A stretch of 64,000 nucleotides of DNA from Pseudoxanthomonas yeongjuensis. GTDB lineage: Bacteria; Pseudomonadota; Gammaproteobacteria; Xanthomonadales; Xanthomonadaceae. A model generated the notes under the pieces. It had not been told where the DNA came from, did not search any database, and saw nothing but the letters and a program-made list of their open reading frames with translations. Of the stretch, positions 36,882 to 44,802 are shown one piece after another; the first letter of the stretch is position 1; each line of letters starts with the position of its first letter. The stretch lies in assembly GCF_010093345.1 (NCBI RefSeq), contig NZ_PDWT01000009.1, positions 1-64,000 on the forward strand, read 5' to 3'. A program made the translations under genes and the position numbers.

Positions 36882-37298
36882 CTACGGATTCCCGGGCGTT
36901 ACCCGTGGCCCGACCAGGCGCGAAGCCAGCAAGGCGAGCGGAACCGGCAACAGGATGCCCAGCAGGTTCATCCACAGCGGGTGCGCGATCACCATTGCGT
37001 TCATCACCGTGCCGGCGACGATGAACAAGGCCACGGCCGATGCGGCGATCCGGCGATGCTGGCGACCGATCCGCGCCGCGACCCAGGCGCCGACGAAACT
37101 GCCCAGCGCCCAACCGAATACCAGCCAGGCCTTGGCCGCGGGCGATGACATCGCCACCAGCCTGGCCAGGTCCGCTTCGGTGTCCAGCGGCATCCCGGCT
37201 GGCGGCGGGAACAACAGCATTCCGGCGGCTTCCACTCCGAAGATCACCAGCATCGCGGTGATCAGGCCGGCCACGATCGCAAGCAAGGTGCGCAGCAT
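36882..37298 (-). CDS. Small four-helix membrane protein, paralogue B
   Basis: A 138-residue membrane protein with four helices, starting LRTLLAIVAGLITAMLVIFGVEAAGMLLFPPPAGMPLDTE. It resembles the downstream gene at 36386 in length, order of helices and the motif GWALGSFVGAWVAARIGRQH. The two look like a tandem duplication that has diverged. No domain I can name; function unknown. ATG 37298 has a GGAGCGAAC-like purine stretch just before it. The two genes probably share a transcript. Confidence 0.75.
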   Translation of the reverse strand: MLRTLLAIVAGLITAMLVIFGVEAAGMLLFPPPAGMPLDTEADLARLVAMSSPAAKAWLVFGWALGSFVGAWVAARIGRQHRRIAASAVALFIVAGTVMNAMVIAHPLWMNLLGILLPVPLALLASRLVGPRVTPGNP

Positions 37299-37413
37299 AG
37301 GTTCGCTCCTGGAAGGTTTGCGTTTGTGAATCCCCCTGCGCGAAGCATGGCCTCAAGCACACGCCGTCGCAAGCTGGCGTAACCTGTTCCCTGCCGTCGA
37401 GGAGCGCACCCGG

Positions 37414-37944
37414 ATGAGTGGCGAACAACGCGAACTGACTTTCCGTTTCCTGGCCGAGCCGACCGATGTCAACTACGGCGGCAAGGTCCACGGCGGCGTG
37501 GTGATGAAGTGGATCGACCAGGTCGGCTATGCGGCCGCGGTCGGCTGGAGCGGCCATTACAGCGTGACCGTGGCCGTGGGCGGGATCCGTTTCGTCGCCC
37601 CGATCCGTATCAGCGACCTGGTCACCGTCACCGCCACCCTGGTCTACACCGGCACCAGCAGCATGCATTTCGCCATCGATGTGCGCGCCCGCGATCCGGG
37701 GTTGGACGCGAGCCAGGCGGAAAACCGCCTGTGCACGCATTGCATCATCGTGTTCGTGGCCCTGGACGGCGTGGAAGGCAAGCCGATGCCGGTACCGGCA
37801 TGGAAACCGGAAACCGAAGACGACCGCTTGCTGGCCGAATACGCGACCAGGGTGATGGAGCTGAGCAAGGGCATCGAACAGACCTTCGTCCACTACCAGG
37901 AAGCGAGCACGAAAGAAGCGGGCACGAAAAAGGCCGCGGATTAG
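37414..37944 (+). CDS. Acyl-CoA thioesterase, hotdog fold
   Basis: A 176-residue hotdog-fold thioesterase of the YciA/BACH type. The core is VNYGGKVHGGVVMKWIDQVGYAAAVGWSGHYSVTVAV, in which GGKVHGG and the Asp of WIDQ are typical, followed by FVAPIRISDLVTVTATLVYTGTSSM. It hydrolyses acyl-CoA thioesters in the cytoplasm; chain-length preference cannot be read. The C-terminal 40 residues are charged and end in a Lys/Ala-rich tail whose coding bases overlap the hairpin that ends the opposing NlpC/P60 transcript. Starts at ATG 37414, divergent from paralogue B. Confidence 0.87.
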   Translation: MSGEQRELTFRFLAEPTDVNYGGKVHGGVVMKWIDQVGYAAAVGWSGHYSVTVAVGGIRFVAPIRISDLVTVTATLVYTGTSSMHFAIDVRARDPGLDASQAENRLCTHCIIVFVALDGVEGKPMPVPAWKPETEDDRLLAEYATRVMELSKGIEQTFVHYQEASTKEAGTKKAAD

Positions 37945-37952
37945 GCGGCCTT
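37926..37952 (-). terminator. Terminator for the first NlpC/P60 gene
   Basis: On the minus strand AAGGCCGC / GCGGCCTT forms a stem followed by five T. It lies about 29 bases after the stop of the NlpC/P60 gene at 37981 and overlaps the 3' end of the thioesterase gene on the other strand. Confidence 0.65.
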
Positions 37953-37980
37953 CTGGCTTGCGGGCTCCCGGGCCGCCTGC

Positions 37981-38823
37981 TTACATGGTCAGGCGACGCG
38001 CCTGCATGAACTTGGCGCTCCAGTAGCCGGTGAGCAGGCTGTCCACGCGCACGTCCTTGCCGGTGCTGGGCGAATGCAGGAAGCGGCCTTCGCCGACGTA
38101 GATGCCGACATGGTTGACCCGGCCGCGATGGCCGAAGAACACCAGGTCGCCCTGCTTCAGTTCATTGCGGTTCCTGATCAGTTCGGCGTCGGTCTTGCTG
38201 GCCATGTCGCGGGAAACGCGAGGCAGGTCGATTCCCAGGGCGGTGTGGAACACGTAGCCGACCAGGCCGCTGCAGTCGAAACCGCTGTCGGGCGACGTAC
38301 CGCCCCAGCGATAAGGCGTACCCAGCAGGGTCAGTGCGCGCTGGAGCACGGCCTGGACCTTGCCGCCCGATCCCGCTTGCGTGCCCGCCTGCATGATCGC
38401 GCCGGACTGGTTGAGGTCGTAGTTGGCCAGCAGGCGGCTGAGGTCGCCGGCGAACATGGCCGAGCGGTCCAGAATCGGCATGCTGTCGCTGGCGGCCAGG
38501 CGCGGCAGCAAAGCGGTGAGGGTGGCGGCGGCGGCGGCGGCGGCCTTCTCGCGGACGCTGTTCTGGGCGGTTTTCGCGGTGGCGGCCACGGTTTCGGACC
38601 TGGCATCGCCAGCCATGGCATCGCTGGTCAAGGCGGCATCGCCGGTCAAGGCCAGTGTGGGCTTGGCGATGGGTTCGGGAGTGATGCTTGCGGGAGCGGT
38701 CTTGGCCTGGACGCAAACGCTGGTCAGGCAGAGGGCGGTAGCGCAGAAGAGGGAGCGTGACACGCTCCGGAGCGCGGAGCGGCGGGCGGCGGGCAGGCCT
38801 TTTTGCAGGTCGTCGGTCGTCAC
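37981..38823 (-). CDS. NlpC/P60-family cell-wall hydrolase (first of two)
   Basis: A 280-residue exported protein. A signal peptide lies near residues 20-40 (SLFCATALCLTSVCVQA), then an Ala-rich region to about residue 150. The NlpC/P60 domain follows: LLGTPYRWGGTSPDSGFDCSGLVGYVF with catalytic Cys, then GRVNHVGIYVGEGRFLHSPSTG with the catalytic His. It should cut peptidoglycan stem peptides. GTG 38823 is the start in this reading; another start inside the leader is possible. The second NlpC/P60 gene lies 106 bases upstream on the same strand. Confidence 0.87.
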   Translation of the reverse strand: MTTDDLQKGLPAARRSALRSVSRSLFCATALCLTSVCVQAKTAPASITPEPIAKPTLALTGDAALTSDAMAGDARSETVAATAKTAQNSVREKAAAAAAATLTALLPRLAASDSMPILDRSAMFAGDLSRLLANYDLNQSGAIMQAGTQAGSGGKVQAVLQRALTLLGTPYRWGGTSPDSGFDCSGLVGYVFHTALGIDLPRVSRDMASKTDAELIRNRNELKQGDLVFFGHRGRVNHVGIYVGEGRFLHSPSTGKDVRVDSLLTGYWSAKFMQARRLTM

Positions 38824-38929
38824 GCGGAAATCTGTGTAGCGGGCAAGGGACGGATCATGCCGTCATAAGTCGTTCATGAGGTTCAAATTTCGTTAGCTGG
38901 ACGTGAGCAAAAGCGATGGCGGTCACAAT

Positions 38930-39508
38930 TCAGTGCAGGACCCGCTTGGCACCGGAATAGTGATCCCGCCAGTAAGGCCCATCCAGCCGGTCCAGGCGGA
39001 CTGTGCCGCCGGTGCTGGGCGCATGCACGAAACGCCCTTCGCCCACGTAGATGCCGACATGGCTGACGCTGCCCTTGCTGCCGAAGAAGACCAGGTCGGC
39101 GGCGGCCAGCTTCTCCGGCGCGATCCGTGGCCCCTGGACCCCGGCCAGTTCCCGCGAGGTGCGCGGCAGCCGCAGGTCCAGCATGTCCCGGTAGACATAG
39201 GTCACCAGGCCGCTGCAGTCGAAACCCGATTGCGGGGTGTTGCCGCCATAGAGATAAGGCGTGCCGACCAGGCCGATGGCCCGCATCAGCACCGCGTTGG
39301 CCGCGGCCGGATCGGCGGGCCGGACCTGGGGCCAATGGCGCTGAGCGACCGAAGCCGGCTTCGAGGGGCGGACGTTGTCGTTGCCGCCGCAAGCGCCCAG
39401 CAGCATGCAGAAGCCGGCCATGGCGGCGAACAGGAGCCCGCGGCGCCTCGTGGATCGGGCGGCAACTGGCGTGGAACCGGACAAGCCGGGATAATGCGCG
39501 GCCTTCAT
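38930..39508 (-). CDS. NlpC/P60-family lipoprotein (second of two)
   Basis: A 192-residue lipoprotein. The signal ends in FCMLLGAC (lipid Cys near residue 40). The NlpC/P60 domain has the same key elements as its neighbour: GTPYLYGGNTPQSGFDCSGLVTYVY (Cys) and GSVSHVGIYVGEGRFVHAPSTGG (His). It is shorter, without the Ala-rich spacer, and resembles Spr/MepS-type endopeptidases in size. ATG 39508 is chosen for the signal. The pair looks like a duplication whose copies have taken different anchors, one soluble periplasmic and one lipid-linked. Divergent from slyD. Confidence 0.87.
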   Translation of the reverse strand: MKAAHYPGLSGSTPVAARSTRRRGLLFAAMAGFCMLLGACGGNDNVRPSKPASVAQRHWPQVRPADPAAANAVLMRAIGLVGTPYLYGGNTPQSGFDCSGLVTYVYRDMLDLRLPRTSRELAGVQGPRIAPEKLAAADLVFFGSKGSVSHVGIYVGEGRFVHAPSTGGTVRLDRLDGPYWRDHYSGAKRVLH

Positions 39509-39602
39509 TGCGGCCAATCTTGACCGCAATCCCCCGTGGCCCACAAGCCGCCCCTTCGCTGTCGCCCTCTCGTCGTGCGGCGCAGCCCAGCCAGAGCCGA
39601 GC

Positions 39603-40082
39603 ATGAAAATCGCAAAAGACAGCGTGGTCCGTTTCCACTACACCGTGTCCGAAGTGGGCCAGGAAGCGCTGGAGAGTTCGAACGACCGTGAGCCCCTGGC
39701 CATCCTCTACGGTCACGGCAACATCATCCCGGGCCTGGAAACGGCCATGCTGGATCGCGAAGCCGGCGAGAGCTTCGGCGTGGACGTGGCCGCGGCCGAT
39801 GCCTACGGCGAGAAGCGCGATGGCCTGAGCCAGCGCGTGCCCAAGAAGCACTTCGGCGCGCAGAAGCTGGAGCCGGGCATGCAGGTCGTGCTGCAGACCA
39901 ACTTCGGCCCGCGCGCGGTGACCATCGAGAAGGTCGGCATGAGCGTGGTCGATGTCGACCTCAACCACCCGATGGCCGGCAAGGACCTGCATTTCGACGT
40001 GGAGATCGTCGATGTGCGCGAAGCCAGCGCCGAGGAACTCGAGCACGGCCACGTGCATGGCGACGGCGGCCACCACCACTGA
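39603..40082 (+). CDS. slyD: FKBP-type peptidyl-prolyl isomerase SlyD
   Basis: A 159-residue SlyD. The FKBP domain is split by the insert-in-flap chaperone domain as in E. coli: VVRFHYTVSEVGQEALESS and ILYGHGNIIPGLETAMLDREAGESF, then the insert (EKRDGLSQRVPKKHFG), then VDLNHPMAGKDLHFDVEIVDV. The short His-rich tail (HGHVHGDGGHHH) would bind nickel or other metals, but it is much shorter and lacks the Cys of the E. coli tail. It assists folding and metal delivery in the cytoplasm. A GC-rich hairpin follows the stop. Confidence 0.92.
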   Translation: MKIAKDSVVRFHYTVSEVGQEALESSNDREPLAILYGHGNIIPGLETAMLDREAGESFGVDVAAADAYGEKRDGLSQRVPKKHFGAQKLEPGMQVVLQTNFGPRAVTIEKVGMSVVDVDLNHPMAGKDLHFDVEIVDVREASAEELEHGHVHGDGGHHH

Positions 40083-40118
40083 GCGCATCGCATGCGATGA
40101 GCGGGTACCTATGACCTG

Positions 40119-40150
40119 GGACGGCCCGCTTCGGCGGGCCGTCCGCGTTT
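40119..40150 (+). terminator. Terminator after slyD
   Basis: Stem GGACGGCCCGC / GCGGGCCGTCC with a TTCG loop (40119-40144), followed by GCGTTT. Strong stem, short T run. Confidence 0.65.
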
Positions 40151-40192
40151 GCGTCCCATCGATCCGGATACAGCCGATCCGAATACACTAGC

Positions 40193-41446
40193 GTGGTGAA
40201 TTCCCCACGCGATGACGTCCTGGTGATCGGCGGCGGCGTGATCGGCCTGGCCACCGCGCTGGCGCTGATCGAAGCCGGCCGCGGCGTGCGCGTGCTCGAA
40301 GCCGGCGCCGTCGGCAGCGGCGCCTCGCACGGCAACTGCGGCACGCTCACTCCCAGCCATGCACCGCCCCTGGCCGCGCCGGGCATGGTCGCGCGGGGCT
40401 TGCGCTGGATGTTCACCCCGGACGCGCCGCTGTACCTGAAACCACGACTGGATCCGGCGCTGTGGCGCTGGCTGGCGCATTTCGCCGCGCGCTGCAACAT
40501 GAAGGATTGGCGGCAGAGCACGGTTTCGCGTTCGGCGATCCTCGACGACTCGCGTAGCCGGCTCGCCGATTGGGTGGATCGCTATGCGCTGAGATGCGAA
40601 TTCGCCGAGGAAGGGCTCGACTACGTATTCCGCGAACAGGCCAACTTCGATCACTACGCACGGGAGTGCGAATTGCTGCGCGAGTTCGGGATCGCCAGCG
40701 AGATCTTCGACGGCGACGCTTACCTGCGCGACGAACCTGCATTGAAAGCTGGGATGGTCGGCGCGGTCCGCTTCCCGGGCGATGCGCGCCTGCGCCCGGA
40801 TCGCTATGTGGCCGAACTTGCGAGGGCGGTGCGCGAGCGTGGCGGCGTGATCGAGGAAAATTGCCGGGTCGAATCGCTGCAGGATTCCGCGGACGGCGCA
40901 GTCGCGGGTACCGGCCTCGGTTCCCGCAACGGCAGCGAGGCCGTCATCGCGCTGGGCTCATGGTCGCCACGACTGGCGCGGAGCCTGGGCCTCGACCTGC
41001 CGATCCAGCCGGGCAAGGGCTATTCGATCACCTATTCGCGACCCTCTATCGTGCCGAAACGGCCGATGGTGCTGAAGGATCGCCAGGTGTGCGTGACGGC
41101 CTGGGACAGCGGTTTCCGCCTGGGCAGCACCATGGAATTCTCGGGCTACGACCAGACCCTCAATGCCACGCGCCTGGCCGCGCTGGAGCGCGGCGCCAGC
41201 GAATACCTGCATGAGCCGTTCGGCGCCACGGTGCACGAGCGCTGGTATGGCTGGCGGCCGATGACCTGGGACGACCTGCCGATCCTCGGGCGGGCGCCGC
41301 GCCATCGCCATGTCTGGCTGGCCACCGGCCACGGCATGCTCGGGGTCAGCATGAGCGCGGCGAGCGGGCAGTTGATGGCCGACCTGATCACCGATAAAAG
41401 TACCGCGATCGATCCGACGCCTTATCGCATGGAGCGTTTCGCATGA
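40193..41446 (+). CDS. FAD-dependent D-amino-acid dehydrogenase-like oxidoreductase
   Basis: A 417-residue flavoprotein of the DAO/DadA family. The N-terminal FAD site is VLVIGGGVIGLATALALIEAG. Later family stretches are GNCGTLTPSHAPPL, IQPGKGYSITYSRP, and the C-terminal GWRPMTWDDLPILGRAP with WLATGHGMLGVSMSAASGQLMADL, closest in pattern to DadA and D-hydroxyproline dehydrogenases. It oxidises a D-amino acid or imino acid, passing electrons to the respiratory chain. It starts with GTG 40193 (a second GTG follows directly). Its ATGA end overlaps the glutathione reductase gene by 4 bases. Confidence 0.83.
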   Translation: MVNSPRDDVLVIGGGVIGLATALALIEAGRGVRVLEAGAVGSGASHGNCGTLTPSHAPPLAAPGMVARGLRWMFTPDAPLYLKPRLDPALWRWLAHFAARCNMKDWRQSTVSRSAILDDSRSRLADWVDRYALRCEFAEEGLDYVFREQANFDHYARECELLREFGIASEIFDGDAYLRDEPALKAGMVGAVRFPGDARLRPDRYVAELARAVRERGGVIEENCRVESLQDSADGAVAGTGLGSRNGSEAVIALGSWSPRLARSLGLDLPIQPGKGYSITYSRPSIVPKRPMVLKDRQVCVTAWDSGFRLGSTMEFSGYDQTLNATRLAALERGASEYLHEPFGATVHERWYGWRPMTWDDLPILGRAPRHRHVWLATGHGMLGVSMSAASGQLMADLITDKSTAIDPTPYRMERFA

Positions 41447-42810
41447 GCGCCAGGCAACCCGATTACGACTACGACCTGGTAGTGATCGGCGGCGGCTCCG
41501 GCGGGCTCGCGGGGGCCTTCCGCGCGGCCTCGCATGGCGCACGCGTTGCCTTGCTGGAGCCGGGCGAATTCGGCGGCACCTGCGTCAATGTCGGCTGCGT
41601 GCCGAAGAAGGCGATGTGGCTGGCGGCCGAATTGTCGCAGCGCATCGACATGGCCTCTCGACTCGGCTTCGACCTGCCGCCGCCGAAGCTCGACTGGCGC
41701 GAATTCATCGTCCATCGCCAGCGCTATATCGCAGGCATCCACGACAGCTATCGCAAGCGCCTCGACGCAGCGGGCATCGTGCACATGCCGTGTCGCGGAC
41801 ATTTCGTCGATGCGCACACGGTGGAAACACACCAGGGCCTGCGCGTATCCGCTGCGCACGTACTGATCGCGACCGGCGGCAAGCCGAGGCGTCCCGATAT
41901 CCCGGGCGCGGAGTTGGGCCTCGTGTCGGATGATTTCTTCAGCCTGTGCGATGCGCCAGGGCGCGTCGCCATCGTCGGCGGCGGCTATATCGCCGTCGAG
42001 CTCGCCGGCGTGTTGCAGGCGCTAGGCAGCAAAGTGGAGGTTTTCGTGCGTGGCAGTCGCCTGCTCGATTCGTTCGATGTGGAACTCAGCGACGAACTCG
42101 CGGAAAACCTGCGGCAGCACGGCATCCACTGCCACTTCGCCGATCCGGTGGCCGCGATCGAGCAGGTCGATGAAAAGCGGCTCAGGGTGGTCGAACACTC
42201 CGGCCGGGCCGGCGAACTTTTCGACAGCGTGATCTTCGCCACCGGGCGGGTGCCCAACAGCGATCGGCTCGGGCTGGACGACATCGGCGTATCCGTCGAT
42301 GGCGGCGGCTTCGTCGTGGTCGATGCGTTGCAGGACACCAGCTTGGCCAATGTGCACGCGGTCGGCGATGTCTCGAGCCGCCTCGCGCTCACGCCCGTCG
42401 CGATTGCCGCCGCCCGTCGCCTGATGGATCGTCTCTTCGGCGGGCAACCGGAAGCCAGGCTGGATTACCGGGACATCGCCACCGTGGTGTTCTCGCATCC
42501 GCCGCTGGGCATGGTGGGCCTGTGCGAAGCCGAGGCGCGGGAACGCCATGGCGACGCGGTGAAGGTCTACACCACCCGGTTCCGCCCGATGCTGCACGCG
42601 CTGGCCGATTCGCCGCAGCGCAGCCTGTTCAAGCTGGTGTGCGTAGGCGAGGAGGAGCGCGTGGTCGGCATCCACCTGCTGGGCGAAGGCGTCGACGAGA
42701 TGCTGCAGGGGTTCGCGGTGGCGCTGAAGAAAGGCATCACCAAGCGCGACCTGGACGACACCATGGCGATCCACCCGACTTCGGCCGAGGAAGTGGTGTT
42801 GATGCGCTGA
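41443..42810 (+). CDS. gorA: Glutathione-disulfide reductase
   Basis: A 455-residue class I flavoprotein disulfide reductase. The FAD site is DLVVIGGGSGGLAGAFRAASHGA; the redox disulfide is GGTCVNVGCVPKK; the second nucleotide site is VAIVGGGYIAVELAGVLQALG. The ends of the FAD domain (VHAVGDVSSRLALTPVAIAAAR) and the dimer interface with the catalytic His-Glu (MAIHPTSAEE) are intact. The pattern fits glutathione reductase; other glutathione-like disulfide reductases cannot be excluded. It reduces GSSG with NADPH. Coupled by a 4-base overlap to the D-amino-acid dehydrogenase gene, an unusual partner. Confidence 0.88.
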   Translation: MSARQPDYDYDLVVIGGGSGGLAGAFRAASHGARVALLEPGEFGGTCVNVGCVPKKAMWLAAELSQRIDMASRLGFDLPPPKLDWREFIVHRQRYIAGIHDSYRKRLDAAGIVHMPCRGHFVDAHTVETHQGLRVSAAHVLIATGGKPRRPDIPGAELGLVSDDFFSLCDAPGRVAIVGGGYIAVELAGVLQALGSKVEVFVRGSRLLDSFDVELSDELAENLRQHGIHCHFADPVAAIEQVDEKRLRVVEHSGRAGELFDSVIFATGRVPNSDRLGLDDIGVSVDGGGFVVVDALQDTSLANVHAVGDVSSRLALTPVAIAAARRLMDRLFGGQPEARLDYRDIATVVFSHPPLGMVGLCEAEARERHGDAVKVYTTRFRPMLHALADSPQRSLFKLVCVGEEERVVGIHLLGEGVDEMLQGFAVALKKGITKRDLDDTMAIHPTSAEEVVLMR

Positions 42811-42828
42811 AGTCGTGAAGCTGTAGGA

Positions 42829-42896
42829 TTGTGGGAGCGGCGTAAGCCGCGATGGGATATCGAGACATCATTTCGCGGCTTACGCCGCTCCCACAA
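42829..42896. repeat. REP-like inverted repeat
   Basis: Perfect 24-base arms at 42829-42852 and 42873-42896 (left arm TTGTGGGAGCGGCGTAAGCC plus GCGA), 20 bases apart. A GTAGGA lies just before the left arm at 42823. Between gorA and the hutG-like gene. Confidence 0.8.
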
Positions 42897-42928
42897 CCCC
42901 CACAACCGGACCTACGTACAATGCGCGG

Positions 42929-43705
42929 ATGGACACCTACACCTTGCACCGCGGCACCGCGCCGCTGTTGATCAGCCTGCCGCACGACGGCACCGCTGTT
43001 CCCGCCGACATCGCCGCGCGGCTCACCGATTCCGCGCGTAGCGTGCCCGATACCGACTGGCACGTCTCCAGGCTCTACGATTTCGCCCGCGAACTCGGCG
43101 CCTCGATGATCGTGCCGATATATTCGCGTTATGTGATCGACCTGAACCGGCCCGAAGACGACGTGTCGCTGTATCCCGGTCAGAACACCACTGGCTTGTG
43201 CCCGCATGTGCAATTCAGCGGCGAACCCGTCTATCGCGATGGGCACGATCCCGATGAAACCGAAGTGGCGGAACGGGTCGAACGTTACTGGCGCCCGTAT
43301 CACCGTGCGTTGGCGGGCGAGCTGCAGCGCATCCACGCGCGACATGGCCGCGCCAGACTGTGGGAAGGGCATTCCATCCGCGGCGTGGTGCCGTTCCTGT
43401 TCGAGGGACGATTGCCCGACCTCAACCTGGGCACGTCGGCAGGAGCGAGCTGTTCCCCACCGCTGCAATCGCGCCTGGAATCGGTGCTGGCGTCGCAGGA
43501 CGGCTACGACTTCATAGTCAACGGGCGCTTCAAGGGCGGCTACATCACCCGCGAATACGGCGATCCCGCCAAGGGCGTCGATGCCGTGCAACTGGAAATC
43601 AGCCAGCGCATCTACATGGACGAAAGCAGCTTCGAGTGGGACGAAGAAAAGGCCGCGCGCACCCAGGCCGTGCTGCGCGAGCTGATCGGCCAGATGCTGG
43701 CATGA
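42929..43705 (+). CDS. hutG: N-formylglutamate deformylase
   Basis: A 258-residue N-formylglutamate amidohydrolase family protein. The family stretches are LLISLPHDGTAVP with the metal His, DTDWHVSRLYDFARELGASMIVPIYSRYVIDLNRP, LWEGHSIRGVVPFLFEGRLPDLNLG with the second His, and GGYITREYGDP near the end. In the five-step histidine pathway it yields glutamate and formate. No other hut genes are present in the window, so the role is likely but not proven by context. ATG 42929. Its stop overlaps the start of the downstream DMT gene by 4 bases. Confidence 0.85.
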   Translation: MDTYTLHRGTAPLLISLPHDGTAVPADIAARLTDSARSVPDTDWHVSRLYDFARELGASMIVPIYSRYVIDLNRPEDDVSLYPGQNTTGLCPHVQFSGEPVYRDGHDPDETEVAERVERYWRPYHRALAGELQRIHARHGRARLWEGHSIRGVVPFLFEGRLPDLNLGTSAGASCSPPLQSRLESVLASQDGYDFIVNGRFKGGYITREYGDPAKGVDAVQLEISQRIYMDESSFEWDEEKAARTQAVLRELIGQMLA

Positions 43706-44664
43706 GCGCGGCGTCCACCGTTCCGGACGAAACCCCGCATGTAGAAACACGACCCGAGCCGCCGACGCGTCCCGGCCATCCCTGGTCGGGCATCGGCCTG
43801 GCCCTGTTCGGCGCCATCGCATTCTCGGGCAAGGCCATCATCGTCAAGCTCGGCTACCGGCTTGGCGCCGACGCCATCACCCTGCTGGCGTTGCGCATGC
43901 TGGTCGCGCTGCCGTTCTTCGCCTTGATGGCATGGTGGGTCAGGCGCGACACGCAACGCTTCCGCCTGCGTGGAGGCGATCGGTGGAAAGTGGTGGGACT
44001 GGGTTTCAGCGGCTATTACCTGGCCAGTTTCCTGGATTTCGCCGGACTGCAGTACATCACCGCGACCCTCGAGCGGTTGATCCTGTATCTCACCCCCACG
44101 CTGGTCCTGCTGATCGGCGTGGTGCTGTTCCGGCGCAAGCCCGCCGGACGGCAGTTGCTGGCGCTGGCCATCAGCTATCTCGGCGTCGCCCTGGCCTTCG
44201 GCCATGACCTGGAAACCGGTGGCGATGGCATCGCGCTCGGTGGAGTGCTGGTGTTCCTCAGTGCGCTCAGTTACGCCAGCTACCTGGTCGGCAGCGGGGA
44301 AGTGGTGGCACGGGTCGGTGCAGTGCGCCTGACCGCCTATGCCAGCGCCGTGGCGGCCTGCTTCTGCCTGCTGCATTTCATGATCGTGCGGCCATGGCAT
44401 TCGTTGTTCGGGCAGCCGGCCGACGTCTACTGGCTGTCGCTGCTCAACGGCACCGTGTGCACCGTATTGCCGGTGCTGGCCACGATGATGGCGGTGCAAC
44501 GGCTGGGGTCGGCGTTGGCCTCGCAGATCGGCATGGTCGGCCCGGTCTCGACCATCGTCATGAGCCTGCTGATCCTCGGCGAACCGATGGGCCCCTGGCA
44601 GGTCGCAGGCACGGTAATGGTGATGCTGGGCGTGTTCGTGGTGACGCGACCGCGCCCGGGATAA
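43702..44664 (+). CDS. EamA-family (DMT) transporter
   Basis: A 320-residue transporter with a hydrophilic N-terminus of about 28 residues and ten predicted helices. Family marks are GLALFGAIAFSGKAIIVKLGYRLG, the first-repeat end LERLILYLTPTLVLLIGVVLF, and the second-repeat end SQIGMVGPVSTIVMSLLILGEPM. The substrate is unknown. The gene is coupled to hutG by the overlap ATGA (43702-43705), so it might move an amino acid or related compound in or out, but this is inference. Three EamA proteins in 64 kb share the fold but not close sequence. Confidence 0.85.
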   Translation: MSAASTVPDETPHVETRPEPPTRPGHPWSGIGLALFGAIAFSGKAIIVKLGYRLGADAITLLALRMLVALPFFALMAWWVRRDTQRFRLRGGDRWKVVGLGFSGYYLASFLDFAGLQYITATLERLILYLTPTLVLLIGVVLFRRKPAGRQLLALAISYLGVALAFGHDLETGGDGIALGGVLVFLSALSYASYLVGSGEVVARVGAVRLTAYASAVAACFCLLHFMIVRPWHSLFGQPADVYWLSLLNGTVCTVLPVLATMMAVQRLGSALASQIGMVGPVSTIVMSLLILGEPMGPWQVAGTVMVMLGVFVVTRPRPG

Positions 44665-44802
44665 GTCCAGCAGCGAGGTTCCGTGTGCCGTCGCGACGGC
44701 CGGCGATGGCGAGCCACGATCTACACTTCCGCACCACGGGATGCGTTCGGCAGCAAGGCTGTATTTGCCGTCGCCACGGCCGCCGCTGGTGAATGGCGGA
44801 TA

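Noticed and set aside
42929-43705. Complete histidine utilisation operon around hutG
   Set aside because: hutH, hutU, hutI and a regulator are not found on either side.
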